Source: Azospirillum brasilense
Lineage (GTDB): Bacteria; Pseudomonadota; Alphaproteobacteria; Azospirillales; Azospirillaceae
DNA: 64,000 nucleotides
Assembly (NCBI RefSeq): GCF_003349955.1
Contig: NZ_QLKQ01000006.1
Span: 62,001 to 126,000 of the forward strand
Direction of reading: 5' to 3'
The notes beneath the pieces are model-generated. The model did no database searches. It saw only the letters and a list, made by a program, of their open reading frames with translations, and was not told where the DNA came from. Below, one piece after another: positions 7,786 to 17,950 of the stretch (its first letter is position 1; each line of letters begins with the position of its first letter). A program made the position numbers and the translations under genes.

Positions 7786-9266
7786 TGACCGGTCTTACGC
7801 ATCTGACCATGGCGGCGGCCCTCGACGGCCTCGCCAAGAAGGAGTTCACCGCGGTCGAACTGACCGAGGCCCACGTCAAGGCGGTGGAGACGATCCGCCC
7901 CCTGAACGCCTTCATCACCGAGACGCCGGAGCAGGCGCTGGCGATGGCCAAGGCGTCGGACGCCCGCCGCGCCAAGGGCGAGGCCGGCCCGATGGAGGGC
8001 CTGCCCATCGCGGTGAAGGACCTGTTCTGCACCAAGGGCGTGCCGACCACCGCGGCCAGCCACATCCTCGACGGCTTCAAGCCGGAGTATGAGTCCACCG
8101 TCACCAGCAACCTGTGGCGCGACGGCGCCGTCATGCTGGGCAAGGTGAACCTGGACGAGTTCGCCATGGGCTCGGCCAACATCACCTCCCACCACGGCAA
8201 CGTCATCAGCCCGTGGAGCCCGGGCGAGGTCGGCAACTGGTCGCGCCAGATCGTTCCCGGCGGCTCGTCGGGCGGCTCGGCCGCAGCGGTCGCCGCGCGC
8301 GCCGCTCTGGGCGCCACCGGCACGGACACCGGCGGCTCGATCCGCCAGCCCGCCGCCTTCACCGGCATCGTCGGCATCAAGCCGACCTACGGCCGCTGCT
8401 CGCGCTGGGGCGTGGTCGCCTTCGCCTCCTCGCTGGACCAGGCCGGCCCGATGACCCGCACGGTCGAGGACGCGGCGATCATGCTGCGCTCGATGTGCGG
8501 CTTCGACCCGAAGGACTCGACCTCGGTCGACATGGCGGTGCCGGACTTCCGCGCCGCGCTGACCGGCGACATCCGCGGCCTGAAGGTCGGCATTCCCAAG
8601 GAATACCGGGTGGAGGGCATGCCCGCCGAGATCGCCGCGATCTGGGACCAGGGCATCGAATGGCTGAAGCAGGCCGGCGCCGAGCCGGTGGAGATCAGCC
8701 TGCCGCACACCAAGTACGCGCTCGCCACCTACTACATCGTCGCTCCGGCCGAGGCGTCGTCGAACCTCGCGCGCTACGACGGCCTGCGCTACGGCCTGCG
8801 GGTCGAGGGCGCCAGCCTGAAGGACATGTACGAGAACACCCGCGGCGCCGGCTTCGGCAAGGAGGTCCGCCGCCGCATCCTGATCGGCACCTACGTGCTG
8901 TCGGCGGGCTATTACGACGCCTACTACAACAAGGCCCGTCAGGTGCGCACGCGCATCAAGTGGGACTTCGACGAGGCGTTCAAGACGTGCGACGTCATCC
9001 TGACGCCGACCGCGCCGAGCACCGCCTTCGCCATCGGCGAGAAGATGGACGATCCGATCCAGATGTACCTGAACGACGTGTTCACGGTCCCGGCCTCGCT
9101 GGCCGGCCTGCCGGGCATGTCGGTTCCGGCGGGCGTCGGGTCGGACGGGCTGCCGCTGGGGCTCCAGCTCCTGGGCCGGCCCTTCGATGAGGAGACCGTC
9201 CTGCGCGTCGGTCAGGTCATCGAGAAGGCCGCCGCCGTCACCGCCACCCCGCCGTTCATGGCCTGA
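7785..9266 (+). CDS. gatA: Asp/Glu-tRNA(Asn/Gln) amidotransferase subunit A
   Basis: A 493-residue amidase-signature enzyme, the glutaminase subunit of GatCAB. The Lys-Ser-Ser triad can be placed: Lys78 in [11 protein letters not shown], cis-Ser161 in [14 protein letters not shown] and nucleophile Ser185 in [13 protein letters not shown]. Length and spacing match GatA rather than other amidases. The ATG at 7785 overlaps the gatC stop (TGATG); a GTG one codon earlier is possible. gatB follows after 21 nt. It releases ammonia from glutamine and passes it to GatB. Confidence 0.97.
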   Translation: MTGLTHLTMAAALDGLAKKEFTAVELTEAHVKAVETIRPLNAFITETPEQALAMAKASDARRAKGEAGPMEGLPIAVKDLFCTKGVPTTAASHILDGFKPEYESTVTSNLWRDGAVMLGKVNLDEFAMGSANITSHHGNVISPWSPGEVGNWSRQIVPGGSSGGSAAAVAARAALGATGTDTGGSIRQPAAFTGIVGIKPTYGRCSRWGVVAFASSLDQAGPMTRTVEDAAIMLRSMCGFDPKDSTSVDMAVPDFRAALTGDIRGLKVGIPKEYRVEGMPAEIAAIWDQGIEWLKQAGAEPVEISLPHTKYALATYYIVAPAEASSNLARYDGLRYGLRVEGASLKDMYENTRGAGFGKEVRRRILIGTYVLSAGYYDAYYNKARQVRTRIKWDFDEAFKTCDVILTPTAPSTAFAIGEKMDDPIQMYLNDVFTVPASLAGLPGMSVPAGVGSDGLPLGLQLLGRPFDEETVLRVGQVIEKAAAVTATPPFMA

Positions 9267-9287
9267 GCCGGACGAGAGAAGAGACCG

Positions 9288-10739
9288 ATGTCGTACATTC
9301 AGGGCGAAACGGGCGATTGGGAAATCGTGATCGGGCTGGAGGTCCACGCCCAGGTCATCTCGAACGCCAAGCTGTTCTCCGGCGCCGCCACCGCCTTCGG
9401 CGCGGAGCCGAACAGCCAGGTCAGCTTCGTCGACGCCGCCTTTCCCGGTATGCTGCCCGTCATCAACGAGCACTGCATCGAGCAGGCGGTGCGCACCGGC
9501 CTGGGGCTGAAGGCGCAGATCAACCTGCACTCGGTGTTCGACCGCAAGAACTACTTCTACGCCGACCTGCCGCAGGGCTATCAGATCAGCCAGTATCTGC
9601 AGCCCATCGTCGGCAAGGGCGAGATCGTTCTGGACCTGCCGGACGGCTCCTCGCGCACGGTCGGCGTCACGCGCCTGCATCTGGAGCAGGACGCCGGCAA
9701 GTCGCTGCACGACCAGCACCCCGCCAAGACCTACATCGACCTGAACCGGTCGGGCGTGGCGCTGATGGAGATCGTGTCGGAGCCGGACATGCGCACCGCG
9801 GAGGAAGCCGGCGCCTATGTGCGCAAGCTGCGCTCCATCCTGCGCTACCTCGGCACCTGCGACGGCAACATGGAGGAAGGCTCCATGCGCTGCGACGTCA
9901 ACGTGTCGGTGCGCAAGCCGGGCGCGCCCTTCGGCACGCGCTGCGAGATCAAGAACGTCAACTCGATCCGCTTCGTCATGCAGGCGATCGAGTACGAGGC
10001 GCGCCGCCAGATCGAGATCATCGAGGAGGGCGGCAAGATCGACCAGGAGACGCGTTTGTGGGACACGACCAAGTTCGTGACCCGCTCCATGCGCTCCAAG
10101 GAAGAAGCGCACGACTACCGCTACTTCCCCGATCCGGACCTGCTGCCGCTGGAACTGGACGCCGACTGGGTCGAGGATATCAAGAAGACCCTGCCGGAAC
10201 TGCCGGACGACAAGAAGGCCCGCTTCATCAGCGAGTACAAGCTGTCGCCCTACGACGCCAACGTTCTGGTGTCGGAGAAGGCCCGCGCCGACTTCTACGA
10301 GGCGGTGGCCAAGGGCCGCGACCCGAAGCTGGCCGCCAACTGGGTCACCGGCGAGCTGTTCGGCTATCTGAACAAGGCCGGCAAGGAGATCGAGGAGAGC
10401 CCCGTCTCGGCGGAGAACCTCGGTGGCCTGATCGACCTGATCGCCGACAACACCATCTCCGGCCGAATCGCCAAGGAGGTGTTCGAGGCGATGTTCGAAA
10501 CCGGTGAGAAGCCGGCCGACATCGTCGAGAAGAAGGGGCTGCGCCAGGTCACCGACACCGGGGCCATCGAGTCGTCCATCGACGCGGTGCTGGCCGCCAA
10601 CGCCGACAAGGTGGCGGAGTTCCGCTCGGGCAAGGACAAGCTGTTCGGCTTCTTCGTCGGTCAGGTCATGAAGGCGACCCAGGGCAAGGCCAACCCGGCC
10701 CTGGTCAACGAAATCCTGATGGCCAAGCTGAAGGGCTGA
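9288..10739 (+). CDS. gatB: Asp/Glu-tRNA(Asn/Gln) amidotransferase subunit B
   Basis: A 483-residue GatB, the subunit that phosphorylates the misacylated carboxylate and amidates it on the tRNA. The N-terminal catalytic cradle is evident ([48 protein letters not shown]). The C-terminal helical and YqeY-like tail, used for tRNA recognition, is complete and ends [18 protein letters not shown]. The start has a purine-rich GAGAGAAGAGA region just upstream. Third gene of the gatCAB operon. Confidence 0.97.
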   Translation: MSYIQGETGDWEIVIGLEVHAQVISNAKLFSGAATAFGAEPNSQVSFVDAAFPGMLPVINEHCIEQAVRTGLGLKAQINLHSVFDRKNYFYADLPQGYQISQYLQPIVGKGEIVLDLPDGSSRTVGVTRLHLEQDAGKSLHDQHPAKTYIDLNRSGVALMEIVSEPDMRTAEEAGAYVRKLRSILRYLGTCDGNMEEGSMRCDVNVSVRKPGAPFGTRCEIKNVNSIRFVMQAIEYEARRQIEIIEEGGKIDQETRLWDTTKFVTRSMRSKEEAHDYRYFPDPDLLPLELDADWVEDIKKTLPELPDDKKARFISEYKLSPYDANVLVSEKARADFYEAVAKGRDPKLAANWVTGELFGYLNKAGKEIEESPVSAENLGGLIDLIADNTISGRIAKEVFEAMFETGEKPADIVEKKGLRQVTDTGAIESSIDAVLAANADKVAEFRSGKDKLFGFFVGQVMKATQGKANPALVNEILMAKLKG

Positions 10740-10836
10740 TCGGGAACGGTCCTGACGCCCGCCGGAACACGGTGCGGCGTCATAACCGTTGATTTTGTTC
10801 TCCCGTCGGTTTCAAGTGGGGCCGGCGGGAGGCCCA

Positions 10837-12966
10837 ATGATTGCAGATTCGCTGACGGTGGCGCTGTTTGCGCTGTTCGCCGGTCTCCTGGCCGGATTTC
10901 TCGCCGGCTTGCTGGCGGCGCGGCGCATGGCACGGCGCCCCTCGGTCGATAAGACGGCCCCTCCCTCCGCGGCGACGGAGGACCGGCTGCGCGCCATCCT
11001 GGACACCGCTCCCATCGGTGTTCTCATCAACACGCGCGACGGCGACAACCTCTACCACAGCCCCAGTGCCGCCACCTGTTTCAAAGTCAGCGGCGAGCAG
11101 CTTCAGCGCGACGGCATGTGGCCGCTCTATCATGACCCGCTGGATCGCAGGACCGCCATCGACCGCCTCTACGCCGAGGGGCGCTTCGACGGGCAGGAGG
11201 TGCTGCTGCGTCGCGGCGACGGTGAAACCTGCATGGGGTCGCTGAGTTCGACCGTCATCGACTTCGAAGGGCAGCGCTGCCACATCAGCTGGTTCTACGA
11301 CCTGACGGAGCAGAAGAAGGCCGACGCGGTGCGCCGCGATCTGGCCGACCGTCTGGAAATGGCCCTGGACGCCACCGGCGCCGCGGTGTGGGACACCGAC
11401 ATCCCGCGGGGGACCTGCTGGTGGTCCGACAGCTTCGCGCGCATGCTGGGCTACGCCGAACCGCCGGAGATGCCCGCCGACTTCTGGGATCGGCGCCTGC
11501 ATCCCGACGACCGGCGGCGCGTGCTGACCACCATCGACGCCCATCTGCGCGGCGAGACCGCGGCCTACGCCTACGATTACCGTCTGCGCCGCGCCGACGG
11601 CGGCTGGATGTGGATCGCCGCGCAGGGGAGGGCGATCCGCGACGCCTCCGGGCGCGCGGTGCGCTACGTCGGCATCATGACCGACATCACCGAGCGCCGC
11701 CGCCAGGAGGAGGAGGTCCGCGCCGGCAAGGAGCGGCTGCTGCGCATCCTGGAGGCCAGCCCCATCGCGGTGAACATCACGCGCCGCGACGGCCTGCTGG
11801 TGTTCTGCAACACGCAGTCGGAGATCATCCTGGGCCGGTCGCGCGACGATCTGCTGCCGATGCCCGCCGAGCGGCTGTACGCCGATCCGGCCGACCGTCG
11901 TGCCTTGATCGCCCGCTTCGAACGGGAGGGTCCCTTCCGCGACGCCGAGGTGCGCTTCCGCAAGCCCGACGGAACGATCGTCTGGGTGCTGTCGAGTTGG
12001 GGCGAGATCGAGATGGACGGCGAGCCGGCGCTGCTGACCTGGCTTTACGACATCAACGACCGCAAGGCGGCGGAGGCCGCCATGGAGGCCGCCCGCGACG
12101 AGGCGGAACGCGCGCTTGCCGACCTGCGCGCCGCCCAGGAGAGCCTGATCCAGGCCGAGGCGATGGCCTCGCTGGGGCAACTGGTCGCCGGGGTGGCGCA
12201 CGAGATCAACACGCCCATCGGCATCGGCCTCACCGCCGCCAGCCACATCGCCGAACAGGCCCGTGACCTGCGCGCCCGTTTCGATTCGGGTGCGCTGAAG
12301 AAAACCAACCTCGCCGAGTATCTGGACGCGGTGACGGAGGCGGCCCGCCTGCTGGTGTCGAACATGAACCGGGCGGCGGCGCTGGTGCAGAGCTTCAAAC
12401 AGGTGGCGGTGGACCAGACTTCCGGGGAGCGGCGCTCCTTCGATCTGCGGACTTACGTCGACGAGGTGCTCTTTTCCTTGCGGCCGCGCTTGAAACGCAC
12501 GCGTGTGACGGTCGAGGTGGATTGTCCGGAGGGGCTGGCGATGGACAGCTTTCCCGGCGCGCTGAGCCAAGTTCTAACCAACCTCGTGATCAACGCGCTG
12601 ATCCACGCTTATGCCGACGATCAGCGGGGAACCATCCGAATCGTGATCCGATCCGATGGCGACGATCATGTCGTCATCGACTTTTCCGACGACGGGTCCG
12701 GGATTTCCGAGGATCATCTGCCGAAGGTCTTCGAACCCTTCTTCACGACCAAGCGGGGCGAGGGCGGCTCGGGGCTCGGGCTGCACATTGTGCACAGCAC
12801 GGTGACGGGTGTGCTGGGCGGCACGGTGGCGGTGCGGTCGGTGACCGGGCAGGGCACGGGCTTTACCCTGCGGTTGCCGCGCTGCATCGCGCGGGATGCT
12901 GCTCCACCCACGGCTCTGCTGTCCGAACCGGGGCCATCCGAACCGGGGCCGGCGGTGCCGGTCTGA
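10837..12966 (+). CDS. PAS-domain sensor histidine kinase
   Basis: A 709-residue hybrid-free kinase. One N-terminal membrane helix (residues about 6-28) is followed by three PAS domains at roughly 45-165, 175-290 and 300-415, the second ending with a PAC signature (RYVGIMTDITERRR). The phosphoacceptor is His455 in GQLVAGVAHEINTPIGIGL. The ATPase domain has an N-box (LTNLVINALIHAYAD), a G1 box (DFSDDGSGI) and a G2 box (GGSGLGLHIVHS). Signal and partner are unknown; no response regulator gene is adjacent. The ATG at 10837 follows GGCGGGAGG; a TTG at 10789 is a less likely start. The last residues include a 15-bp tandem duplication (about 12922-12951). Confidence 0.93.
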   Translation: MIADSLTVALFALFAGLLAGFLAGLLAARRMARRPSVDKTAPPSAATEDRLRAILDTAPIGVLINTRDGDNLYHSPSAATCFKVSGEQLQRDGMWPLYHDPLDRRTAIDRLYAEGRFDGQEVLLRRGDGETCMGSLSSTVIDFEGQRCHISWFYDLTEQKKADAVRRDLADRLEMALDATGAAVWDTDIPRGTCWWSDSFARMLGYAEPPEMPADFWDRRLHPDDRRRVLTTIDAHLRGETAAYAYDYRLRRADGGWMWIAAQGRAIRDASGRAVRYVGIMTDITERRRQEEEVRAGKERLLRILEASPIAVNITRRDGLLVFCNTQSEIILGRSRDDLLPMPAERLYADPADRRALIARFEREGPFRDAEVRFRKPDGTIVWVLSSWGEIEMDGEPALLTWLYDINDRKAAEAAMEAARDEAERALADLRAAQESLIQAEAMASLGQLVAGVAHEINTPIGIGLTAASHIAEQARDLRARFDSGALKKTNLAEYLDAVTEAARLLVSNMNRAAALVQSFKQVAVDQTSGERRSFDLRTYVDEVLFSLRPRLKRTRVTVEVDCPEGLAMDSFPGALSQVLTNLVINALIHAYADDQRGTIRIVIRSDGDDHVVIDFSDDGSGISEDHLPKVFEPFFTTKRGEGGSGLGLHIVHSTVTGVLGGTVAVRSVTGQGTGFTLRLPRCIARDAAPPTALLSEPGPSEPGPAVPV

Positions 12967-13003
12967 CGGACCGCCAGGGACCGGTCAAAGACCTATGGTC
13001 GGT

Positions 13004-13237
13004 TCAGAGGTGCAGATCCTGGAACTGCAGATGCTTGGGCCGGCGGCCGCGGCGCTTGGGCGTGGCGAAGGCGGCCGTGGCGCCGCTTTCACCACGCACC
13101 TCGGCCTTCAGTTCCTGCACGCAGCGCAACAGCAGCTCCTTTTCGCGCAGGTCCTCGCGGTCGGTGATTTCCAAACAGCTCAGCTTGATTTCGACCAGAT
13201 CGATCAGCGTTTCGGCGCAGCGGCGTGACAAGCTCAT
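13004..13237 (-). CDS. Small conserved-looking protein with basic tail
   Basis: A 77-residue protein with a helical body (RRCAETLIDLVEIKLSCLE, then LREKELLLRCVQELKAEV) and a basic C-terminus RRGRRPKHLQF. The helices have heptad-like hydrophobic spacing, so it may form a coiled coil or bind nucleic acid; I do not recognise a family with certainty. The ATG at 13237 has GGGAGGA just ahead. Reading farther upstream would run into the tRNA-Ser gene and is not supported. It lies convergent with the histidine kinase gene. Confidence 0.6.
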   Translation of the reverse strand: MSLSRRCAETLIDLVEIKLSCLEITDREDLREKELLLRCVQELKAEVRGESGATAAFATPKRRGRRPKHLQFQDLHL

Positions 13238-13435
13238 GGCATCCTCCCGACCAAGGATTGCTATCGCGTTCTGGTGGTAAGCTACCTTTAATTTTCTAAA
13301 AAGTACATAAAATTTTATACAGATTTTGATCTTTCTCGGCTCGATCACATTTTTGATGAGTAAGCGTTGACAGGCTTCATCCGGATCGTTAGAACCCACC
13401 CCACGCCAGCGGCGCCACAGAGCGCCGACCCGGTA

Positions 13436-13529
13436 GGAGGGGTGGCCGAGAGGCTGAAGGCGGCGGTTTGCTAAACCGTTATAGGGGCTCAAACCCCTAT
13501 CGTGGGTTCGAATCCCATCCCCTCCGCCA
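13436..13529 (+). tRNA. tRNA-Ser (GCU)
   Basis: A full cloverleaf: 7-bp acceptor GGAGGGG pairing with CCCCTCC, D-arm, anticodon stem GCGGT/ACCGT with loop TTGCTAA carrying anticodon GCT (13470-13472), a long class II variable arm (about TATAGGGGCTC...CCTAT), T-arm GTGGGTTCGAATCCCAT, discriminator G and encoded CCA. tRNA-Ser genes are common integration sites, and the mobilizable element starts right after it. Confidence 0.97.
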
Positions 13530-13870
13530 TTTTCCTCAAATGCGATATATCCGGCATTTTCGGGCGACGGCGAGGTGATGCCTTGCCTCTCAGTGTACCG
13601 GATTTGTGTACCGGATCAAGCGCTTGGCCGCGCCATGCAAGGCGCGTTCGGGTTGCGGCGGGACTCTCGCCAGCGGTCCTGCGGGCGTCCCTCCGCCACT
13701 TTCGAATGAACGGTCGATAGGACCTCAGTCGGGGCGCCGGTTCCTCGATGGTTGCCGAGCGATCCAGCGGACCGGCCGAAAACTTTGCCGAGGCCGAAAC
13801 GACGATTCGCTGACGCCCGGCATTCTCCTGTCGTGAAAAGGGAGGGCCGCCAGCAACCCGAACGGCCGAC
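13530..13870. other. Gene-free junction after tRNA-Ser
   Basis: No credible gene. The stretch holds two copies of TGTACCGGAT at 13593-13618 within a short direct repeat, and otherwise unremarkable GC-rich sequence. I looked for an integrase start and for a second copy of the tRNA 3' end and found neither. The minus-strand reading that ends in EGMGFEPTIGV comes from the tRNA itself and is not a gene. Confidence 0.6.
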
Positions 13871-16032
13871 CTACTCCCCCAGAGGCGTTCGATCCGGGGG
13901 CTCGCTCTGTCGTGGGACAAGGCTGGTGGCGACACGCCGGAAGAGATTCGACGCGCGAGGCGCAGGATCGGCCTCGGGAGCGGGGACGGCCGCCGGCTGG
14001 TAGGCCCGGTCGAGCCAGCGGTCATGGGCCGTGCGCGCCTCGGGGTGGCTTCGCATGAGCGCTTGGGTCAGAGCGCCGCACGCTTCCTCGGTCGTGCCGC
14101 TTCCGCCGTTCCGGCGCAGCAGAAGCCGGGCCGCCGCGACGAGATCCTGCCACGCCCGGCTCAGGCGCTCCTGAGCGTCTTTGACGCGGCTGGTGTCGAC
14201 GTTGCGGGCTTTCCACCAGTGCAGAAGGGCCCCGACGTAGGAGCCGAGTCGATCGGCGAGCGCCAACTCGACGGGGGAGGGGGCTTCGTCGGCGGGTGCC
14301 GGCGGGCGCGATCCCCGCGCTGTCAGGTCCCGGATTCGGCGGGCGGCAGTCTTGGCGTCGTGAGCCTCGCGCCGGCAAGCTTCGTCCAGCGTTGGGACGG
14401 ACGATGGAGGCGGAACGCTGGGGCGCCGCTGGTCTCCCCATTCCGACCGACCGGAAGCCGGCGGTCGAATCGGCTGGTGCTGTGCGCTGTGCGAGGCTGG
14501 CGGGCGGGCCGAACCATGGTCTTGCGCCGGAACTCGGGCCAGCGATCGGCTTCGGAATCCTGTGTGGTCTCCACTCCGACCCGCGGGCGGCGCGTGACGA
14601 TCCCGTGCCGGTGCGGGGCGGTTCCGGAGCGCGGCGTTGCTGGACGGCTGGTCGGCGGACGCCGACGCCGCCATTCGGGGAGCCTTGTCCTCCGCCAATG
14701 GCCTTGCCTGTCGGGGAACCGGTGCCGCGACGCGAACCGTTGCCGGCGCGCGGCTTGCGCTGTGCCCGCTTTCGTGCCGGTTCTCCGACGGCGGCGCCAT
14801 GGTGGTGGCGCCGGCCGGGAACGTCGGCGGGAGCGCGACGGCGGACTGGACCTGCTCCGTCTGCAGGACGTCCTCTGCCGTCTCCCTGGCCACTTCACCA
14901 ACGCCGGGAGTGGTGGCTCTCGATGCCGTCGGCACCGAGGCGCCGGCACCCAGCCGGCAGACGATCGGCGCCGGTGACGGCCGCGTCGGGGTCACGTCGT
15001 CGGGCTCGGTCGGCCAGTAAGAGTCCGCGTCGTCGGCCGGCGCCGGCGCGACGGGTTTCTTCCGTTCCGCCTGTGACGTGACAAGGTGGACGGGGAGCCC
15101 GCCTGTCACCTCGGAGGGCGACCGCACCTTCTCCAGGCCCACGCCCTCGCGCAGGCGGCCGCGAAGCTCCTCGACGGTCGGCAAGGCTTCAACGACGCCC
15201 TCGAGATCCTTGCGCACGCGCGCCGCCGTCCAGGCACCGCGTTCGCCGGCCGCCAGCAGGCGATGGAGCGCCCAGGCCTCGCCGGCGGCGTCGACCGCGA
15301 GCACCGCGTTGCGCCGATCGCCCCGGGCGAGGATGAAGCCGGCCTCGGCCAGGGCCGCGCGGCGCGCCTGCGGGCTGTCGGCGAGCCGCCACGCCGCGGC
15401 GGCGCACTCGGCGTCGGTCGCCTTGCGGGAGCCCGAGCGGCTCTCCTGCTGCGCCTTGGCTTCCGAGCGGCCGGCACGTGGACGCCGCCGTTCGGTCAGG
15501 CCGCGGAGTTGTTCGGCTTTGTCGCTGTAGCCGTGCTGCTCGAGTTAGGCCACGACAGCCCGGTTGTGGGCAACCTTCGTCAGCGGATGCCCGAAACTCA
15601 ACTCGCAGAGCCGCGCGACGACCTCGTTCGCTTGGAAGGAATGCCCAAGATGGACGGCTCTGCCGTCGGGGCGGATGCGCAGGTAGGCGCGGTGCCGGTG
15701 ACTGGGCCGGCCGGAGTCCCCCGGCTTTGCGTGCTCGACCTCGATGTAGGGTTGCCAGAAGAGGCCATGCTGCTCCTCATAGAACTCCCAGGCATCGGCC
15801 CACTGATCATTCGACAGGGGCTGGGCGGGCGAGATGGAAGCGTGGACGAGAAAGTCGCGCGCCCGTGAGTTGGCGATCCGCCACTGCGCCTCGAACTGGC
15901 GCAGGGCGACATGGACGTCCAGCGCGACCACGCCGCGCCCGTCGATGATCGTCGCGGCCTCGTTGGCGTCGGTCCGGGTGAGGGGGTGGAGAGCCAAGCC
16001 GCGTCACCGCGCTGGGTTGTCTTGACGATCAT
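13871..16032 (-). pseudogene. Mobilization relaxase, interrupted by a frameshift and a stop codon
   Basis: About 720 codons of a plasmid relaxase. The N-terminus reads MIVKTTQRGDA from an ATG at 16032 that overlaps the mobC stop (ATGA); homology then continues one frame away from about 15998 (LALHPLTRTDANEA and on), so a frameshift lies near 16000. The nuclease core follows, with a histidine cluster GRPSHRHRAYLRI and the family segment ELSFGHPLTKVAHNRAVVA. An in-frame TAA at 15545-15547 then interrupts what is otherwise an open frame for another 560 codons (LEQHGYSDKAEQLRGL and on). The long C-terminus is proline- and arginine-rich. TAA is one base from TAC, which would restore Tyr. Unless both are sequencing errors, the element can no longer mobilize itself. 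Confidence 0.75.
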
Positions 16033-16457
16033 GAGGGCCGCTTCCCCGACACCGCCGCGATGATCCGTTCGGCCAGCTCCAGAACGGCCTTCTCGGCCTT
16101 CGCGTAGCCGTCCATGGCCGGCCTGACGGCGCCGGCGTTGCCCCGCGCCGCCAGTTGGTTGAGGAGCGTACGGACATGCCGAAGGTCGCTCTGCAGAGCG
16201 CCGAGGAGGGGGAGCGCCGCTTGAAGTTCCGGTGGTGCTGCGATCGCTCTGGCGCGGCGGACCTTCGGGATGGCCTGTCCTTGGGAGGACAGGGCAACGG
16301 CGCGCGCGAACTGGGCCGCCGACAGGTCTCGCTCCTCGCCGGCGCGCTGGAGCCGGTCGAACTCATCCGCCGACACGCGGTAGCTGATCTGACAGGCTCT
16401 GACGCGCTGCTCGCTCCCGCTGTCGTCGCGGGCGGGACGTCGGGGTGTCTTCGGCAT
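16029..16457 (-). CDS. MobC-like relaxosome accessory protein
   Basis: A 142-residue protein with the ribbon-helix-helix-like N-terminus of mobilization proteins (YRVSADEFDRLQRAGEERDL, then SAAQFARAVAL) and a C-terminal helical half (LQSDLRHVRTLLNQLAARGN) matching the plasmid mobilization relaxosome family. Such proteins bind oriT and assist the relaxase. The ATG at 16457 follows GAGGAGG. Its stop overlaps the relaxase ATG, a strong sign of coupled translation. The spacer upstream carries repeats likely to include oriT. Confidence 0.8.
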   Translation of the reverse strand: MPKTPRRPARDDSGSEQRVRACQISYRVSADEFDRLQRAGEERDLSAAQFARAVALSSQGQAIPKVRRARAIAAPPELQAALPLLGALQSDLRHVRTLLNQLAARGNAGAVRPAMDGYAKAEKAVLELAERIIAAVSGKRPS

Positions 16458-17829
16458 CGCGGCCTCCTCGCGGTGGGGTCCGGGGAGGCTGGCCTCTCCG
16501 GCGGGTGGGTCCACGGGAGGGCTGGCCCTCCCTGGCGGGGTCCACGGGGCGGAGCCCCTGGCCGGCCTGCGCGAGTTGGAGTCCCCTTGGGGCGAAAATC
16601 GCGCATGGCTGGCCGTCCGCCCCAAGGGGCGGGACGAGGGGGGAGATGGCGGCCGACGATGAAGGCGCAACGGGGAGAAGGACGATCGGGACTGCAGTGA
16701 GGACAGCGGCGGCGATTGAGGTGCCGACGCCGTCCTCAGGGTCAGGCGGCCGCGAGCGGCGGCGGCGCGTCGGACGATCCGCCGTCGGCCGGGGACGGCG
16801 CGGCCAGCACCAGGTTGGCCAGGGGCTGGTCGGCCGAGGTCGTCCCCGGCTCCGGAGGGACAGCGGCGCGGTTCTTCTCTGCGCGCGCCGCTGGGTGGCG
16901 GCGGCGCGCTTCGCCGGGCGGGAACGGGGCTGAACCGGGGGCGCCGCCGGCGGCGCGGCGGCGCAGGCCATCGCGGTGGTCAGCTGGACGACGACCTCGC
17001 CCAGCGCGTTGGCACGCCCGGCGGTTTCGGCGCTGGCGACGAGCTGGGCCGACAGCTCGGCGATGCGGGCCTCGGCAGCCTGCACGGCGGCTTCCAGCGT
17101 CGGGACGTGCGAGGCGGTCCCGAGCAGCTCCTGGTGCCGACGCTCGGCCCGATTGGCGGCGTCCTGCAGGTCCGCGATGCGGGCCTCAGCCGTCTGGATG
17201 TCGGAGATGCGCTGCTCGAGCTCGGCTTCCAGAGCCGGGATACGCGCCGCCGTCCCGGTCAGTTCACGGATCCGGTTCACCGCGTGGGCGGCGGCGGCGC
17301 GCAGATCGTCGGGATCGTCGGAGGACTCCAGTTCGACCGTGGCCAGCAGAGTGGCGATGATCCCCTGCAGCATCTCCACCTCTTCGGCAGCGGCGTCGAG
17401 GTCCGCGTCGGTCCGCCCCCGGCTCTCCTCGAGGGTGCGCCGCAGCTCTTCGGTCTGCGCTCGCGCCGCGGCGACGCCGGCAGCCCGAGCCTCCGCCTCC
17501 GCAGCGAGAAGCTGGGCAGCCCGTTGCCGCTCGTCGGCGATCGTCCGGGTCATGATGTCGGCGAAGGTTCGGGACAGCTGATCCGCAACCTGGAGCCACT
17601 CCAGCGGCAGTTCGACCGGCGCCTCTTCCGACAGCGGAGAGGACGGCACCGGAGAAGGCGGCGTCGGCGGAGACGAAGCGGCGGCGATCTCGCGCAGGTG
17701 GCGGTTGATCGTGGTCATCGAGCCGCCGCCGATCCGATTCCGGACGGCATCGTAGGTCGGCGGGATACCCTGTGCGACGAGCGTATGGTAGGCGGCCTGC
17801 ACCGCGGCCTGTGTTGCCTTCTGCGCCAT
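16363..17829 (-). CDS. KfrA-like DNA-binding coiled-coil protein, 3' end probably frameshifted
   Basis: The N-terminal 50 residues match the KfrA_N helix-turn-helix type (YHTLVAQGIPPTYDAVRNRI, GGGSMTTINRHLREI). A long alanine- and glutamate-rich coiled coil follows at residues about 85-290 (repeated ARIADLQDAANRAE-like heptads). KfrA proteins bind palindromes at their own promoter and help plasmid maintenance. After about residue 310 the frame becomes Arg/Pro/Trp-rich and runs 95 nt into mobC. The neighbouring frame reads PPEPGTTSADQPLANLVLAA and stops at 16742 with better codon usage, so a one-base slip near 16875 is likely and the true protein is about 362 residues. The ATG is at 17829. Confidence 0.7.
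   Translation of the reverse strand: MAQKATQAAVQAAYHTLVAQGIPPTYDAVRNRIGGGSMTTINRHLREIAAASSPPTPPSPVPSSPLSEEAPVELPLEWLQVADQLSRTFADIMTRTIADERQRAAQLLAAEAEARAAGVAAARAQTEELRRTLEESRGRTDADLDAAAEEVEMLQGIIATLLATVELESSDDPDDLRAAAAHAVNRIRELTGTAARIPALEAELEQRISDIQTAEARIADLQDAANRAERRHQELLGTASHVPTLEAAVQAAEARIAELSAQLVASAETAGRANALGEVVVQLTTAMACAAAPPAAPPVQPRSRPAKRAAATQRRAQRRTAPLSLRSRGRPRPTSPWPTWCWPRRPRPTADRPTRRRRSRPPDPEDGVGTSIAAAVLTAVPIVLLPVAPSSSAAISPLVPPLGADGQPCAIFAPRGLQLAQAGQGLRPVDPAREGQPSRGPTRRRGQPPRTPPRGGRDAEDTPTSRPRRQRERAARQSLSDQLPRVGG
16485..16548. repeat. Imperfect direct repeat upstream of mobC
   Basis: Two copies of about 32 bp, each of the form GGCTGGCC-CTCC-GGCGGG-GTCCACGGG, stand head to tail just ahead of mobC. 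They could be protein-binding sites of the relaxosome; the copies differ by a few bases and small indels. Confidence 0.55.
16583..16629. repeat. 12-bp inverted repeat, candidate oriT
   Basis: CCCCTTGGGGCG at 16583-16594 is perfectly complementary to CGCCCCAAGGGG at 16618-16629, separated by 23 bp. It lies in the gap between the kfrA-like gene and mobC, where related mobilizable plasmids place their transfer origin. The oriT call is inference from position and structure; no nick site was identified. Confidence 0.5.
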
Positions 17830-17870
17830 GATCTCTTCCCGGTTGCATCGAATGATCCAGGGACGAGGCC

Positions 17871-17950
17871 GGCGCCGTAGCCTACACCCCTACACCCCTA
17901 CGCCACGGTCGGCTGCGGTGTAGGGGTGTAGGATCGTAGGCTACGGCGCC
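17871..17950. promoter_or_regulatory. Nested palindromes upstream of kfrA, likely operator
   Basis: An outer 15-bp perfect inverted repeat (GGCGCCGTAGCCTAC at 17871-17885 with its complement at 17936-17950) encloses an inner 14-bp perfect pair (CTACACCCCTACAC at 17882-17895 with 17918-17931). It lies 40 bp upstream of the kfrA-like start. KfrA proteins autorepress by binding such repeats, so this is the probable operator. Further CCCTACGG copies follow to 17980. Confidence 0.75.

Noticed and set aside
13489-14025. Minus-strand reading ending in EGMGFEPTIGV
   Set aside because: The ending is a translation of the tRNA-Ser gene, a known false gene call.
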